Positions 1-7,753 of a stretch of DNA of 9,357 nt are shown in pieces. The position numbers were made by a program, and so were the translations under genes. The DNA lies in assembly GCA_903837365.1 (NCBI GenBank), contig CAILUF010000005.1, positions 1-9,357 on the forward strand. The letters run 5' to 3'. Origin of the DNA: an uncultured Alphaproteobacteria bacterium (GTDB lineage: Bacteria > Pseudomonadota > Alphaproteobacteria > Rickettsiales > UBA1997). The notes beneath the pieces are model-generated. The model did no database searches, was not told the origin of the DNA, and was given only the letters and a program-made list of their open reading frames with translations. Each line of letters starts with the position of its first letter. Within the stretch, counting starts at the first letter, position 1.

Positions 1-50
1 AAGCAAAAATATCTTTTAAATTGGCGATTCACCACTTCGCAAATCTAAAT

Positions 51-620
51 TTATTTCGCCAATAACTCTTCAATTTTTGCAATTAATTTTTCATCTTGCG
101 GAGTTGTTGTTGAATTAAAAAAATCAACCAATTTGCCATTTTGATTTATTAAATATTTATGGAAATTCCATTTGGGTGCACTGCCAAATCCAAGGGTCTT
201 ACGCGCTTGTTTGTAAAATGGATGAGCATTATCACCGCTAACAATTTCTTTTTTAGAAACCGGAAAACTTACTCCAAAATTATATTTGCAAAAATGCTGA
301 ATCTCTTCGTCCTTTTCAAATTCCTGTCCACCAAAATCAGCACTTGGGATTGCAATTACAACCAATCCATCTTCTTTATATTTTTCATATAATTTTTCTA
401 ATCCAGAATATTGCTTAGTGAATCCGCACTTAGAAGCAGTATTGACCACTAACAAAACTTTACCGCGAAATTCACTGAATTTTAAATCTTTGCCATCAAA
501 TTGTTTAAAAGAAAATTGATAAAAATCTACCTCCTTTGCTTGCGCTAATTGCTTATTGCCAGTGAAAAATAAAGAAAAAAAACTAAACATAAATATCGAA
601 AAAATAATTGTTAAATTCAT
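51..620 (-). CDS. Glutathione peroxidase family protein (thiol peroxidase), probably exported
   Basis: The 189-residue protein reduces hydrogen or lipid peroxides using thiols (family knowledge). The peroxidatic Cys is C65 in NTASKCGFT. Other conserved residues are Q99 in FGGQE and W151-N152 in PKWNF, completing the usual Cys-Gln-Trp-Asn tetrad. C111 (HFCKYNFG) aligns with the resolving Cys of plant thioredoxin-dependent GPx enzymes, whereas the middle Cys of the usual FPCNQF motif is a Ser here (IPSADFGGQE). It therefore looks like a 2-Cys, thioredoxin-type enzyme rather than a selenoenzyme; this is inference. Residues 3-19 are hydrophobic and an AQA site lies at 26-28, suggesting a signal peptide or anchor, although the n-region lacks Lys/Arg. 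The core is otherwise full length. It is the last gene of the ribD group, 29 bases after the flavin reductase gene. No Shine-Dalgarno is visible before the ATG. Confidence 0.93.
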   Translation of the reverse strand: MNLTIIFSIFMFSFFSLFFTGNKQLAQAKEVDFYQFSFKQFDGKDLKFSEFRGKVLLVVNTASKCGFTKQYSGLEKLYEKYKEDGLVVIAIPSADFGGQEFEKDEEIQHFCKYNFGVSFPVSKKEIVSGDNAHPFYKQARKTLGFGSAPKWNFHKYLINQNGKLVDFFNSTTTPQDEKLIAKIEELLAK

Positions 621-649
621 AAATTTTTTAAAAAATAATTACTGTTAAT

Positions 650-1507
650 TTATGCTAATTTTTGATAACTTCCGTTAAAATATAGCAATGGCTGTTGATC
701 ATTAACCTTGGCAAAATCTATTATTTCGCCAATGATTATATGATGGTCTCCCATCCTGATTACTTTATGTTTTTTGCATTCAATAAAGCAAAGAGAATTT
801 TGAAAAATAGGATTGCCAAATTTGCTAAAAATATAAGGTTCAACTGTCCATTTTTTTGAATTTTTTGGAGTGGCAAAAGCCGATGCCAATTCATGCTGTT
901 GAATGCTCAAAATATTTAACAAAAAGTAACGATTTTTTTTAAAAAATTTTAAATTTGCCGATTTATTATCAATGCAAAACGAGATCAGTGCTGGATCGAG
1001 CGATATTGACGTAAAGGAATTTATTGTCATACCAAAAAATTCATCAGCAAAAATTTTCTTAATTTTTTGAAGAAAATTTTCACTAAAAATATTTTTAACT
1101 TCAGGATTTGAATGCTCTGCTTCATTAGCTGAATTATCATTTTGCGATTTGTGTAAAGATGTTTTATTTTCATTTTTATAATCGCTATTTTTATGAAAAA
1201 ATTTAAAGATTAATTCTTTACGCCAATTTTGATTAAGCGCAAAATTATGCCAAAATTCTTCGATTTTTTTTACTAAATTATTTTCAGCAAAAAAATTTTC
1301 ATAAAATTTTTCGTTAAAAAATTTATCACTAAAAAATTTTTGAGCGAAAAAATTATTTTTACGAGCACAAGCAATTATTACTCCCGTAGCAAACATGCCT
1401 AAATGTTTTCGCAATTCCTTGCTATTTATTTTTTCAATATTTTGAGTATTTTTATTAATACTCGTTAACTTTGCTTGATTTATAATTTTTTTTATATTTT
1501 TACTCAT
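650..1507 (-). CDS. Flavin reductase-like domain protein with a large internal low-complexity insertion
   Basis: The protein has 285 residues, whereas single-domain members of the RutF/HpaC flavin reductase-like family are usually about 160-180. The domain is split. Residues 30-50 (KELRKHLGMFATGVIIACAR) give the first strand. Residues 156-285 carry the rest: GMTINSFTSISLDP (159-172), an FxLNIL strand, GDHHIIIGEI and a terminal PLLYFNGSYQKL. Between them, residues ~51-154 are rich in Phe, Lys and Asn and match nothing I know. The family binds FMN or FAD and passes electrons from NAD(P)H to free flavin or a partner oxygenase; the specific role here is unknown. The start ATG overlaps the ribD stop by four bases (ATGA), implying translational coupling and a flavin-related job. 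The frame is open throughout, so this is an in-frame insertion, not a frameshift. Confidence 0.85.
   Translation of the reverse strand: MSKNIKKIINQAKLTSINKNTQNIEKINSKELRKHLGMFATGVIIACARKNNFFAQKFFSDKFFNEKFYENFFAENNLVKKIEEFWHNFALNQNWRKELIFKFFHKNSDYKNENKTSLHKSQNDNSANEAEHSNPEVKNIFSENFLQKIKKIFADEFFGMTINSFTSISLDPALISFCIDNKSANLKFFKKNRYFLLNILSIQQHELASAFATPKNSKKWTVEPYIFSKFGNPIFQNSLCFIECKKHKVIRMGDHHIIIGEIIDFAKVNDQQPLLYFNGSYQKLA
1046..1357 (-). repeat. Low-complexity insertion with degenerate 15-base (pentapeptide) repeat inside the flavin reductase gene
   Basis: This segment encodes residues ~51-154 of the flavin reductase-like protein. Its first part (bases ~1280-1351, residues 53-76) is a degenerate tandem repeat. 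The units FFAQK, FFSDK and FFNEK are followed by FYEN and FFAEN, each driven by a recurring AATTTTTT core in the DNA. The remainder is Lys/Asn/Ser/Glu-rich and looks disordered, with a charged stretch around 105-150. It sits at the tight turn where other family members go directly from the first strand into the GMTxNSF strand, so it could loop out without destroying the fold. Origin by slippage in AT-rich DNA is inference. Confidence 0.7.
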
Positions 1508-2652
1508 AAATTATTTTTTTGTAAAATCTCAATGATATCACTTTCAAAGTCAAGTGATTCAAGTCTTTGAAAGTTTTTTAGAGATTGAGAAATATCGGTT
1601 AAGAACATATCGCCAATCGCTGATATACCATCACCACCAATAATTTTATTACTTCTTGCCCAAATTATTTTATCAATCAAATCTTCTTGCAAAAATTGAG
1701 TAATGATTTGATTTCCTCCCTCAACAAGCACTGAATTAATATTTTCAGCAACAAGATTTCGCATTGCCGAGGAAAATTTTATTTTTTTGCAATTATTTTT
1801 ATCGATAAATTCTTCACAAAAAATTATTTTTAATGAAAAATTTGGCGATAAATTTTCTTTAAAAATTTTATGCTCATTACTAATTCCTGTAAGAATAATA
1901 ATTTCAGAATTATTTTTGGAAATTTCATAATTCGATAATTCTTCAACAAAATCAAGACTCTGGCTAATAATAATTTTTTTTGTAATGCATTTCTCTAATC
2001 CAGCTATTCGGCAATTAAGTCGAGGATTATCCTGTTGCAGAGTATTTTTTCCAATGACAATTGCATCGCAACTCGCCCTTAGAAAATGAGCATATTGCCT
2101 TGATCTTTCATTGCTAATCCATTTACTGCTAAAATTTTTGGTAGCAATTTTGCCATCAAGCGATGAGGCGATTTTTAAAGTGATAAAAGGTAAACCAAAA
2201 TTTTGTACTTTAGCAAATTCTTGATGTATCTTGAAATCATCATTAAAAACTACAACTTCAATACCCGCTTTTTTCAACATCTCAACACTTTGCGCTCTAA
2301 CATTTTTATTAAAATCTAAACAAGCAATCACAACTCTTGCAAATTTATTTTTAATAATTTCTTCGCTACAAGATTGACTAATTTTTCCATCATAGATGCA
2401 ACATGGTTCTAAAGTAACATAGATTGTTGCACCTTCTAGATCTGCATGATTCTTAATTTTATTAATCGCCAAAATTTCCGCGTGTGGTCTACCTTTCAAA
2501 GCAGTTATTGCGGTAGATAAAATATTTCCGTCCTTAACAATAACGCAAGCTACTCTAGGATTAGGAGCGGTACTTTGAAGATTTTTTTGTGCCAAATTAA
2601 TTGCTAAATTTATAAATTTACGATCTCTTTGATACTGATTGATCTGTGTCAT
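1504..2652 (-). CDS. ribD: Bifunctional riboflavin biosynthesis deaminase/reductase RibD
   Basis: The 382-residue protein carries out two consecutive steps of riboflavin synthesis: deamination of diaminohydroxyphosphoribosylaminopyrimidine, then NADPH-dependent reduction of the ribosyl side chain. The N-terminal zinc deaminase (about 1-150) shows TAPNPRVACVIV (28-39), H57-A-E59 as zinc ligand and proton shuttle, and LEPCC with C84. The second Cys ligand appears to be C95, giving a C-to-C spacing two residues longer than the classical PCSHxGxTPPC motif; the Gly-Lys of that loop (G89-K90) remains. The C-terminal reductase (about 155-380) has KIASSLDGKIAT (160-171), a KWIS segment, DNPRLNCR, and VEGGNQIITQFL followed by IGGDG. 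The length is normal. It is first in a minus-strand group with the flavin reductase gene and gpx. ribE, ribBA and ribH are not in this window. No Shine-Dalgarno is visible. Confidence 0.95.
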   Translation of the reverse strand: MTQINQYQRDRKFINLAINLAQKNLQSTAPNPRVACVIVKDGNILSTAITALKGRPHAEILAINKIKNHADLEGATIYVTLEPCCIYDGKISQSCSEEIIKNKFARVVIACLDFNKNVRAQSVEMLKKAGIEVVVFNDDFKIHQEFAKVQNFGLPFITLKIASSLDGKIATKNFSSKWISNERSRQYAHFLRASCDAIVIGKNTLQQDNPRLNCRIAGLEKCITKKIIISQSLDFVEELSNYEISKNNSEIIILTGISNEHKIFKENLSPNFSLKIIFCEEFIDKNNCKKIKFSSAMRNLVAENINSVLVEGGNQIITQFLQEDLIDKIIWARSNKIIGGDGISAIGDMFLTDISQSLKNFQRLESLDFESDIIEILQKNNL

Positions 2653-2924
2653 TTTTACAATTTTTTATTTTTAAATGAATTTTTGAAAATAGTAAGTTGA
2701 AAATTCTTTTGTTGGTTTATAAATTAATGCCCCGAATTTTTTTAATTAATTTAATTTTTTTTAAGAAAATTAACTTATATTCTTGCTTTTGAGCATTGAA
2801 GTTCTAAGTTGTTTTTTAATATTAAAATTTGGATTTTAAATTAACGATTTAATTTTTAAATTAAATTTTTATTTAAAGTGATAATTTGTTTAAAATTTAT
2901 CTTTAGAAATTTGTTAAGTTTTGT
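2653..2924. promoter_or_regulatory. Divergent AT-rich intergenic region (ribD / lipoprotein pair)
   Basis: This 272-base spacer is almost entirely A and T and lies between outward-facing genes, so it should contain promoters for both directions. I cannot fix either one: many near-matches to TATAAT occur by chance in such DNA. An AAATTAACTT string near 2767 resembles the left part of the element found before rpsP and dnaJ, but the right half is absent. A CGGGGCA string (minus strand, around 2730) recalls the start of an FMN riboswitch, yet none of the remaining conserved riboswitch blocks is present. No open reading frame is credible here. Confidence 0.4.
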
Positions 2925-3275
2925 GTGAATAAATTTTTGTTATTAACTAGTATTGGTGTTTTAACTTTTGGATGCTCCTTTGATTCCAAGTCCTCTTTAC
3001 AAAGGGCCAGAAGCAATCAAGACATAAATCGTCAAAATTCAAACTATCAAAACTACAATGATTATTCATCGCCAAATTACAAGACAAATTCTCGAGCAAT
3101 AAATTCAGCTTCGCAAAATCCCGAAGCAAATTCACGATTATATCGCAATCCATATAATTTTCCAAATAGCTATGAGCAACGTGGAATATATGATTATGAT
3201 CAATATTATGTTGCACCGATGCAATATAACAATATCGAACCAGAAAGGAAAAGTGTAATTCTTAATAAATATTGA
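2925..3275 (+). CDS. Small Tyr/Asn-rich lipoprotein, unknown function (paralogue A)
   Basis: The protein has 116 residues and starts at GTG. Residues 1-16 form a signal peptide (MNKFLLLTSIGVLTFG) and C17 is the candidate lipidation site (TFGC lipobox, imperfect but acceptable). The mature part is polar and rich in Asn, Tyr and Ser, with no recognised domain. Its last ~45 residues contain SRLYRNPYNFP and YDYDQYYVAP, closely echoed in the next gene (SRYYSNPYAIP and YDADQYYVPP). Just after the Cys, SFDSKSSLQRAR also resembles QSDPSLYDRAG of the neighbour, so the two are likely tandem paralogues. The stop codon overlaps the start of the second gene (TGATG), implying one transcript. An envelope-attached role is inferred from the lipobox only. 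I do not recognise the family. Confidence 0.72.
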   Translation: MNKFLLLTSIGVLTFGCSFDSKSSLQRARSNQDINRQNSNYQNYNDYSSPNYKTNSRAINSASQNPEANSRLYRNPYNFPNSYEQRGIYDYDQYYVAPMQYNNIEPERKSVILNKY

Positions 3276-3805
3276 TGAGTAAATTTCATAAAAACGCATA
3301 TTGTCATAAAGCCTTGATAGAGTTGATTAAATCGACAATGCCAAAAATTATTTTTGTAATTTTATTGGCGATTCTTGCGCTTGCTAGCTCTTGTCAAAGC
3401 GATCCTTCGCTTTATGATCGCGCTGGATTTGACCCCGGTACCACTCCACCTCAAGAGCCAAATTTCGATGGACAAAATGGTCAAAATCGTGTTGCTCCTG
3501 ATTATTACTATCGTCAACAAGCACCGAATTCATATCCACCTCAGCAAGGTAATTATCAATATCCAAACCAACAATACCAGCAACAAGGAGGATATCCCCC
3601 CCAAAACCAACAGCAATATGGCTCGCCATATCAAGTTTATCCATCACAAGGTGGATCGCGATATTACTCTAACCCTTACGCCATTCCGCCATCACCTCAA
3701 TATCCACAATATGATGCCGATCAATATTACGTTCCACCAGCTTATTATGGAGCGGAAGCGCAACCTAATTCAATGCAAAAACCGCAAAGCGGTCGAGCTT
3801 ATTAA
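3275..3805 (+). CDS. Gln/Pro/Tyr-rich lipoprotein, unknown function (paralogue B)
   Basis: The protein has 176 residues from the ATG at 3275, which overlaps the upstream stop by one base (TGATG). A TTG at 3272 and an internal ATG at 3338 are alternative starts. The 3338 start gives a textbook 18-residue lipoprotein signal (MPKIIFVILLAILALASS) before the lipidated Cys, so it may be the true start. After the Cys comes QSDPSLYDRAGFDPG, then a long low-complexity segment of Gln, Pro, Tyr, Asn and Gly (YPPQQ/QYP/GGYPPQ-type units) that looks disordered and prion-like. The C-terminus shares the SRYYSNPY and YDADQYYVPP blocks with paralogue A. There are no Cys residues after the lipobox. The function is unknown; surface or periplasmic exposure is inferred. 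Other-frame ORFs overlapping this gene are shadows. Confidence 0.75.
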   Translation: MSKFHKNAYCHKALIELIKSTMPKIIFVILLAILALASSCQSDPSLYDRAGFDPGTTPPQEPNFDGQNGQNRVAPDYYYRQQAPNSYPPQQGNYQYPNQQYQQQGGYPPQNQQQYGSPYQVYPSQGGSRYYSNPYAIPPSPQYPQYDADQYYVPPAYYGAEAQPNSMQKPQSGRAY

Positions 3806-3881
3806 AACTAAATTTTTAATTAAAAATAATTAGAAATAAGATAATTTTATTTGAAATAAATTAAACTTAAATATAAAAAAA

Positions 3882-4133
3882 ATGACTAAAATTGTAATTT
3901 ATACGAAAGATATTTGTCCTTACTGCAACAAAGCTAAAGCTTTATTACAGCGCAAAAAAGCTCAATATCAAGAAATCAAAATAACTGATGAAAAAATTAA
4001 AGAAGAAATGATCAAAAAAGCCAATGGCAGACTAACCGTTCCCCAAATTTTTATTAATGATTTTCATGTTGGTGGATGTGATGACCTTTATGCCCTGGAA
4101 GCAGAAGGCAAGCTTGATGAACTCCTCAAATAA
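3882..4133 (+). CDS. grxC: Glutaredoxin 3
   Basis: This 83-residue dithiol glutaredoxin reduces protein disulfides and mixed disulfides with glutathione in the cytoplasm. The active site is C12-P-Y-C15 close to the N-terminus. The cis-Pro loop TVPQIFI and the glutathione-binding GGCDDL are both present. Length and sequence are very close to Escherichia coli Grx3, including the additional Cys in GGCDDL. The gene follows the lipoprotein pair after 76 bases of A/T-rich DNA and precedes groES by 121 bases, so it may have its own transcript. With the peroxidase gene at the left end it is the second thiol-redox gene in the window. No Shine-Dalgarno is seen; the ATG follows a run of A. Confidence 0.96.
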   Translation: MTKIVIYTKDICPYCNKAKALLQRKKAQYQEIKITDEKIKEEMIKKANGRLTVPQIFINDFHVGGCDDLYALEAEGKLDELLK

Positions 4134-4155
4134 AAAAATTTCATTAAACCCCTTG

Positions 4156-4182
4156 TAAAGATAAAGAAAAAAATTATCTTTA
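4156..4182. repeat. Inverted repeat 9-9-9 upstream of groES
   Basis: A perfect inverted repeat: arms TAAAGATAA (4156-4164) and TTATCTTTA (4174-4182) separated by nine bases. The geometry, 9-base arms around a 9-base spacer, matches the HrcA operator CIRCE, but the sequence does not (CIRCE arms are TTAGCACTC and GAGTGCTAA). It may be a regulatory operator of the groESL operon, or simply the hairpin ending the grxC transcript, although no T-run follows. Confidence 0.45.
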
Positions 4183-4192
4183 GCATTACCGA

Positions 4193-4220
4193 AGTCAAAA
4201 TCTTTTGACTATTTTATAAT
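4193..4220 (+). promoter_or_regulatory. Candidate groESL promoter with overlapping palindrome
   Basis: TATAAT, a perfect -10 hexamer, lies at 4215-4220, about 35 bases before the groES ATG, which suits a short leader. Just upstream is the palindrome AGTCAAAA-tc-TTTTGACT (4193-4210), which covers most of the spacer and -35 region. No good -35 box sits 16-18 bases upstream, so the promoter may be activator- or repressor-governed. A clear sigma-32 heat-shock promoter was not found. The placement is inference. Confidence 0.45.
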
Positions 4221-4254
4221 TTCTTACAAAAGTATCAACTAACCAATTTAATCT

Positions 4255-4548
4255 ATGAAAGTTAGACCATTACATGATCGCGTCTTAATTGAACGCATTG
4301 AAGCCGAAAGCAAAACTGCTGGTGGCATTATTATTCCTGATACCGCTAAAGAAAAGCCAGCCGAAGGAATTATCGTTGCCGTTGGCAAAGGTAATTTCAA
4401 TGAGAAAGGTGAAAGAATTGCTCTTGATGTTAAAAAGGGCGATCGCGTTCTTTTTGCAAAATGGGGTGGTACCGAAGTTAAAGTTGATGGCAAAGAATTA
4501 ATCATTCTCAAAGAATCTGATATTCTTGCCGTTATTGATCAAGCATAA
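4255..4548 (+). CDS. groES: Co-chaperonin GroES (Hsp10)
   Basis: At 97 residues this is the typical length. GroES forms the heptameric lid that closes the GroEL cavity during ATP-driven protein folding. The N-terminus [16 protein letters not shown] is canonical. The mobile loop that contacts GroEL is at about residues 18-32 ([14 protein letters not shown]), followed by [15 protein letters not shown]. The C-terminal part has [33 protein letters not shown]. It sits 72 bases before groEL in the standard groES-groEL operon. The candidate promoter and inverted repeats are in the 121 bases upstream. No Shine-Dalgarno is present before its ATG, in contrast to groEL. Confidence 0.98.
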   Translation: MKVRPLHDRVLIERIEAESKTAGGIIIPDTAKEKPAEGIIVAVGKGNFNEKGERIALDVKKGDRVLFAKWGGTEVKVDGKELIILKESDILAVIDQA

Positions 4549-4609
4549 ATATTGATAATCAATAATTTAAAACAACTATCAATTATAATTAATAAAAATA
4601 AACAATAAT

Positions 4610-6270
<1,661 letters not shown>

Positions 6271-6300
6271 TTGCCGATAAATATTTGCAAAGTAAATCAC

Positions 6301-6333
6301 AACCTTCAGGATTCTTACCAAATCCTGAAGGTT
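6301..6333 (+). terminator. Stem-loop downstream of groESL, probable transcription terminator
   Basis: This perfect 13-base stem has arms AACCTTCAGGATT (6301-6313) and AATCCTGAAGGTT (6321-6333) around a seven-base loop, 30 bases after the groEL stop. It is the most GC-containing hairpin in the window and stands out from the A/T-rich spacers. The run of T after the stem is short (GGTTTACACC), so termination may be inefficient, or the hairpin may mainly stabilise the abundant groESL mRNA. Confidence 0.65.
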
Positions 6334-6517
6334 TACACCCCAATAATTTCACCCTACAAATCTAGATAATTGCCCCTCCTCCAAAATCTTTAAAATTCGA
6401 TATTTAAACTTTCTAGTTTACAAAATATCCAAACAAATAAAATAATTCATAAGACCAATTGATCTCTAGTCGAAAATATATTTTATTTTTAAAACCAATA
6501 TTAAAATTTACTTACAT

Positions 6518-6547
6518 CAAATTAACTTAAAAATATACTTTATAGAA
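6518..6547 (+). promoter_or_regulatory. Shared upstream element, rpsP copy
   Basis: This 30-base stretch begins CAAATTAAC and ends CTTTATAGAA. It matches 26 of 30 positions with bases 7851-7880 upstream of dnaJ. TTAAC and TTTATA start 17 bases apart in both copies. It could be a promoter or a regulator site; the spacing is shorter than expected for a standard sigma-70 promoter. It ends 84 bases before the rpsP ATG. Confidence 0.45.
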
Positions 6548-6561
6548 TTTAAAATTAGGGC

Positions 6562-6590
6562 TTGTATTTTTTTTTAACCAACCTTAAAAT
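6562..6590 (+). promoter_or_regulatory. Candidate rpsP promoter
   Basis: TTGTAT (6562-6567) and TAAAAT (6585-6590) are separated by 17 bases, matching TTGACA at three and TATAAT at five of six positions. A start near 6597 would leave a leader of about 35 bases. In such A/T-rich DNA chance matches are common, so this is a modest call. Confidence 0.35.
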
Positions 6591-6631
6591 GTTTAAATCC
6601 TTACCGTCAGTCATTTAAAAAAATTATAAAA

Positions 6632-6994
6632 ATGTTAAAAATTCGTCTTTCTCGTGGTGGCAGAAAAAAAGTTCCGTTCTTTCGTATTCTAGCAACCAAC
6701 AGCACTTCTCCGCGCGATTCAAAATTTCTTGAAAAGCTTGGTACTTTCAATCCGCTTCTTGGTGATAGCGATGAAAAAAGAGTCGTCATCAACAAAGAAC
6801 GCGTTGAATATTGGCTTTCAGTTGGCGCACAACCAAGTGAAAAAGTTGCTAAATTCTTAATTAATCTTGGCGTTAAAGGTGCCGAAAAATATAAAGCAAC
6901 CTTTAAACCTAAAGAAAAAGGTTCTAATCTCAAGAAAAAAGCCTTAGAGAAACAAGCTAAAATCAACGAAGAAAAAGCTTCGCAAAGCGCTTAG
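6632..6994 (+). CDS. rpsP: 30S ribosomal protein S16 (bS16)
   Basis: The 120-residue protein is a small-subunit ribosomal protein needed for 30S assembly, where it binds 16S rRNA. The N-terminus MLKIRLSRGGRKKVPFFRILAT is diagnostic, followed by FLEKLGTFNPL and the VEYWLSVGAQPSEKVAKFL segment. The conserved domain ends around residue 80. The remaining ~40 residues are a Lys/Glu/Ala-rich helix-like tail, as in many alphaproteobacterial S16 proteins. The common rpsP-rimM-trmD-rplS arrangement is absent: the next gene is rdgB after 141 bases. No Shine-Dalgarno is visible before the ATG. Confidence 0.97.
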   Translation: MLKIRLSRGGRKKVPFFRILATNSTSPRDSKFLEKLGTFNPLLGDSDEKRVVINKERVEYWLSVGAQPSEKVAKFLINLGVKGAEKYKATFKPKEKGSNLKKKALEKQAKINEEKASQSA

Positions 6995-7054
6995 GCCCAA
7001 AAATTACACCACAATCATAACCAATAAATCCTATTTATCACTGTTAAACATTAT

Positions 7055-7095
7055 CCAAAATTAACATCTTTTAATTTTTTTTATAAAAAGTTAAT
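7055..7095 (+). promoter_or_regulatory. Shared upstream element, rdgB copy
   Basis: CCAAAATTAAC (7055-7065) is followed by TTTATAAAAAGTTAAT (7080-7095). The dnaJ upstream region has the same order: CCAAATTAAC, then TTTATAGAAAGTTAAT. TTTATA to GTTAAT is ten bases in both; TTAAC to TTTATA is 19 here against 17 there. ATTAAC and GTTAAT form an inverted repeat. It lies 40 bases before the rdgB ATG, the same distance as the 30-base element from dnaJ. Promoter or operator function is inferred. Confidence 0.4.
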
Positions 7096-7135
7096 ATCTC
7101 AAATTGTTAATCTTGTAAAATTAATTTTTAGGTCA

Positions 7136-7753
7136 ATGAATAGCCAATATCAAAGAATCCTCATCGCCAGCAATAATCAAGGAAAAATTAGTGAGATCAC
7201 TTCCTTGCTAAACAAGCTAAATATCGAAGCAATCTCTCCTTTAAATTTTAAGTTACAAGAGCCTGAAGAAAATGGTAAAGATTTTGCACAAAATGCATTT
7301 ATAAAAGCTAAATATTACGCGCAAGAAACTAATCTTGTTGCTCTCGCCGATGATTCTGGATTATGCGTTGAGGCGCTAGATAATCAACCCGGAATTCATT
7401 CGGCGCGTTTTGCAATTGACGATAATGGTCAGAAAAATTTTCCTTTAGCTTTTGAAAAAATCTTTCAACAATTAAAAGAAAAAGGCATTGATTCTAGCGA
7501 AAAAGCCAAAGCATTTTTTGTTTGCGCTTTATGTTTATTTGATCCAAAAACTAATTTTTCTAAAAATTTTATCGGACGCCTTGATGGCAACATAAACTTC
7601 CAAGCCCTTGGTAATAATGGCTTTGGTTATGATCCAATTTTTATTAAAACTGGCATGACTCAAACTTTTGGCGAAATTTCAGCTGATCAAAAAGAGCAAA
7701 TCTCTCATCGTCAACTCGCCTTTACAAAATTTAAAACTTGGCTAGAAGAATAA
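7136..7753 (+). CDS. rdgB: Non-canonical purine NTP pyrophosphatase (XTP/dITP diphosphatase, RdgB/HAM1)
   Basis: The 205-residue enzyme hydrolyses dITP, XTP and ITP to monophosphates, keeping deaminated purines out of DNA and RNA. The family signature near the start is ASNNQGKISEI with K17. Then come NGKDFAQNAFIKA (46-58), the metal-binding ADDSGL with D72-D73, PGIHSARF, GNNGFGYDPIF and a terminal TFGEISADQKEQISHRQLA whose SHR is the conserved base-recognition element. Length is normal. It stands alone between rpsP and dnaJ, with its own copy of the shared upstream element, so it is probably transcribed separately. AGG three bases before the ATG is at best a weak ribosome site. Confidence 0.96.
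   Translation: MNSQYQRILIASNNQGKISEITSLLNKLNIEAISPLNFKLQEPEENGKDFAQNAFIKAKYYAQETNLVALADDSGLCVEALDNQPGIHSARFAIDDNGQKNFPLAFEKIFQQLKEKGIDSSEKAKAFFVCALCLFDPKTNFSKNFIGRLDGNINFQALGNNGFGYDPIFIKTGMTQTFGEISADQKEQISHRQLAFTKFKTWLEE

Larger units (their letters stand above)
6334..6631. other. Gene-free spacer between groEL stem-loop and rpsP
   Basis: About 300 bases with no credible coding frame in either direction and no tRNA-like fold that I can see. It holds a pyrimidine patch (CCCCTCCTCC, about 6373-6382), the element shared with rdgB and dnaJ (6518-6547), and a candidate rpsP promoter (6562-6590). A nine-codon frame (6589-6618, MFKSLPSVI) precedes rpsP, but it has no ribosome binding site and is not called. 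Confidence 0.6.

Noticed and set aside
1280..1351. 15-base tandem repeat as a CRISPR-like array or mobile-element trace
   Set aside because: There are no spacers, the repeat is degenerate and coding in frame throughout, and no transposase or terminal repeats are nearby.
2653..2760. CGGGGCA on the minus strand before ribD, reminiscent of an FMN riboswitch
   Set aside because: Only this short string matches. None of the other conserved blocks or stems of the RFN element is found in the ~110 bases before ribD.
3812..3827. 16-base palindrome ATTTTTAATTAAAAAT after the lipoprotein pair, as a terminator or operator
   Set aside because: It is composed only of A and T in a spacer of the same composition, so it is expected by chance and has little stem stability.
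3375..3833. 152-residue plus-strand frame overlapping the second lipoprotein gene
   Set aside because: It is a shifted-frame shadow of a low-complexity repetitive gene. Its Ile/His-rich product has no coherent pattern, while the other frame has a lipobox and paralogy.
4551..4583. ATTGATA/TATCAAT inverted repeat between groES and groEL
   Set aside because: Short A/T-rich arms with a 19-base loop, too weak to claim mRNA processing or regulation.
6366..6390. CCCCTCCTCC patch, which is GGAGG on the other strand, as a ribosome site for a minus-strand gene
   Set aside because: No start codon at a proper distance opens a credible frame. The only longer frame runs antisense into groEL.
6589..6618. 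Nine-codon frame MFKSLPSVI as a leader peptide of rpsP
   Set aside because: It has no ribosome binding site, no regulatory codon run and no attenuator-like structure; chance explains it.
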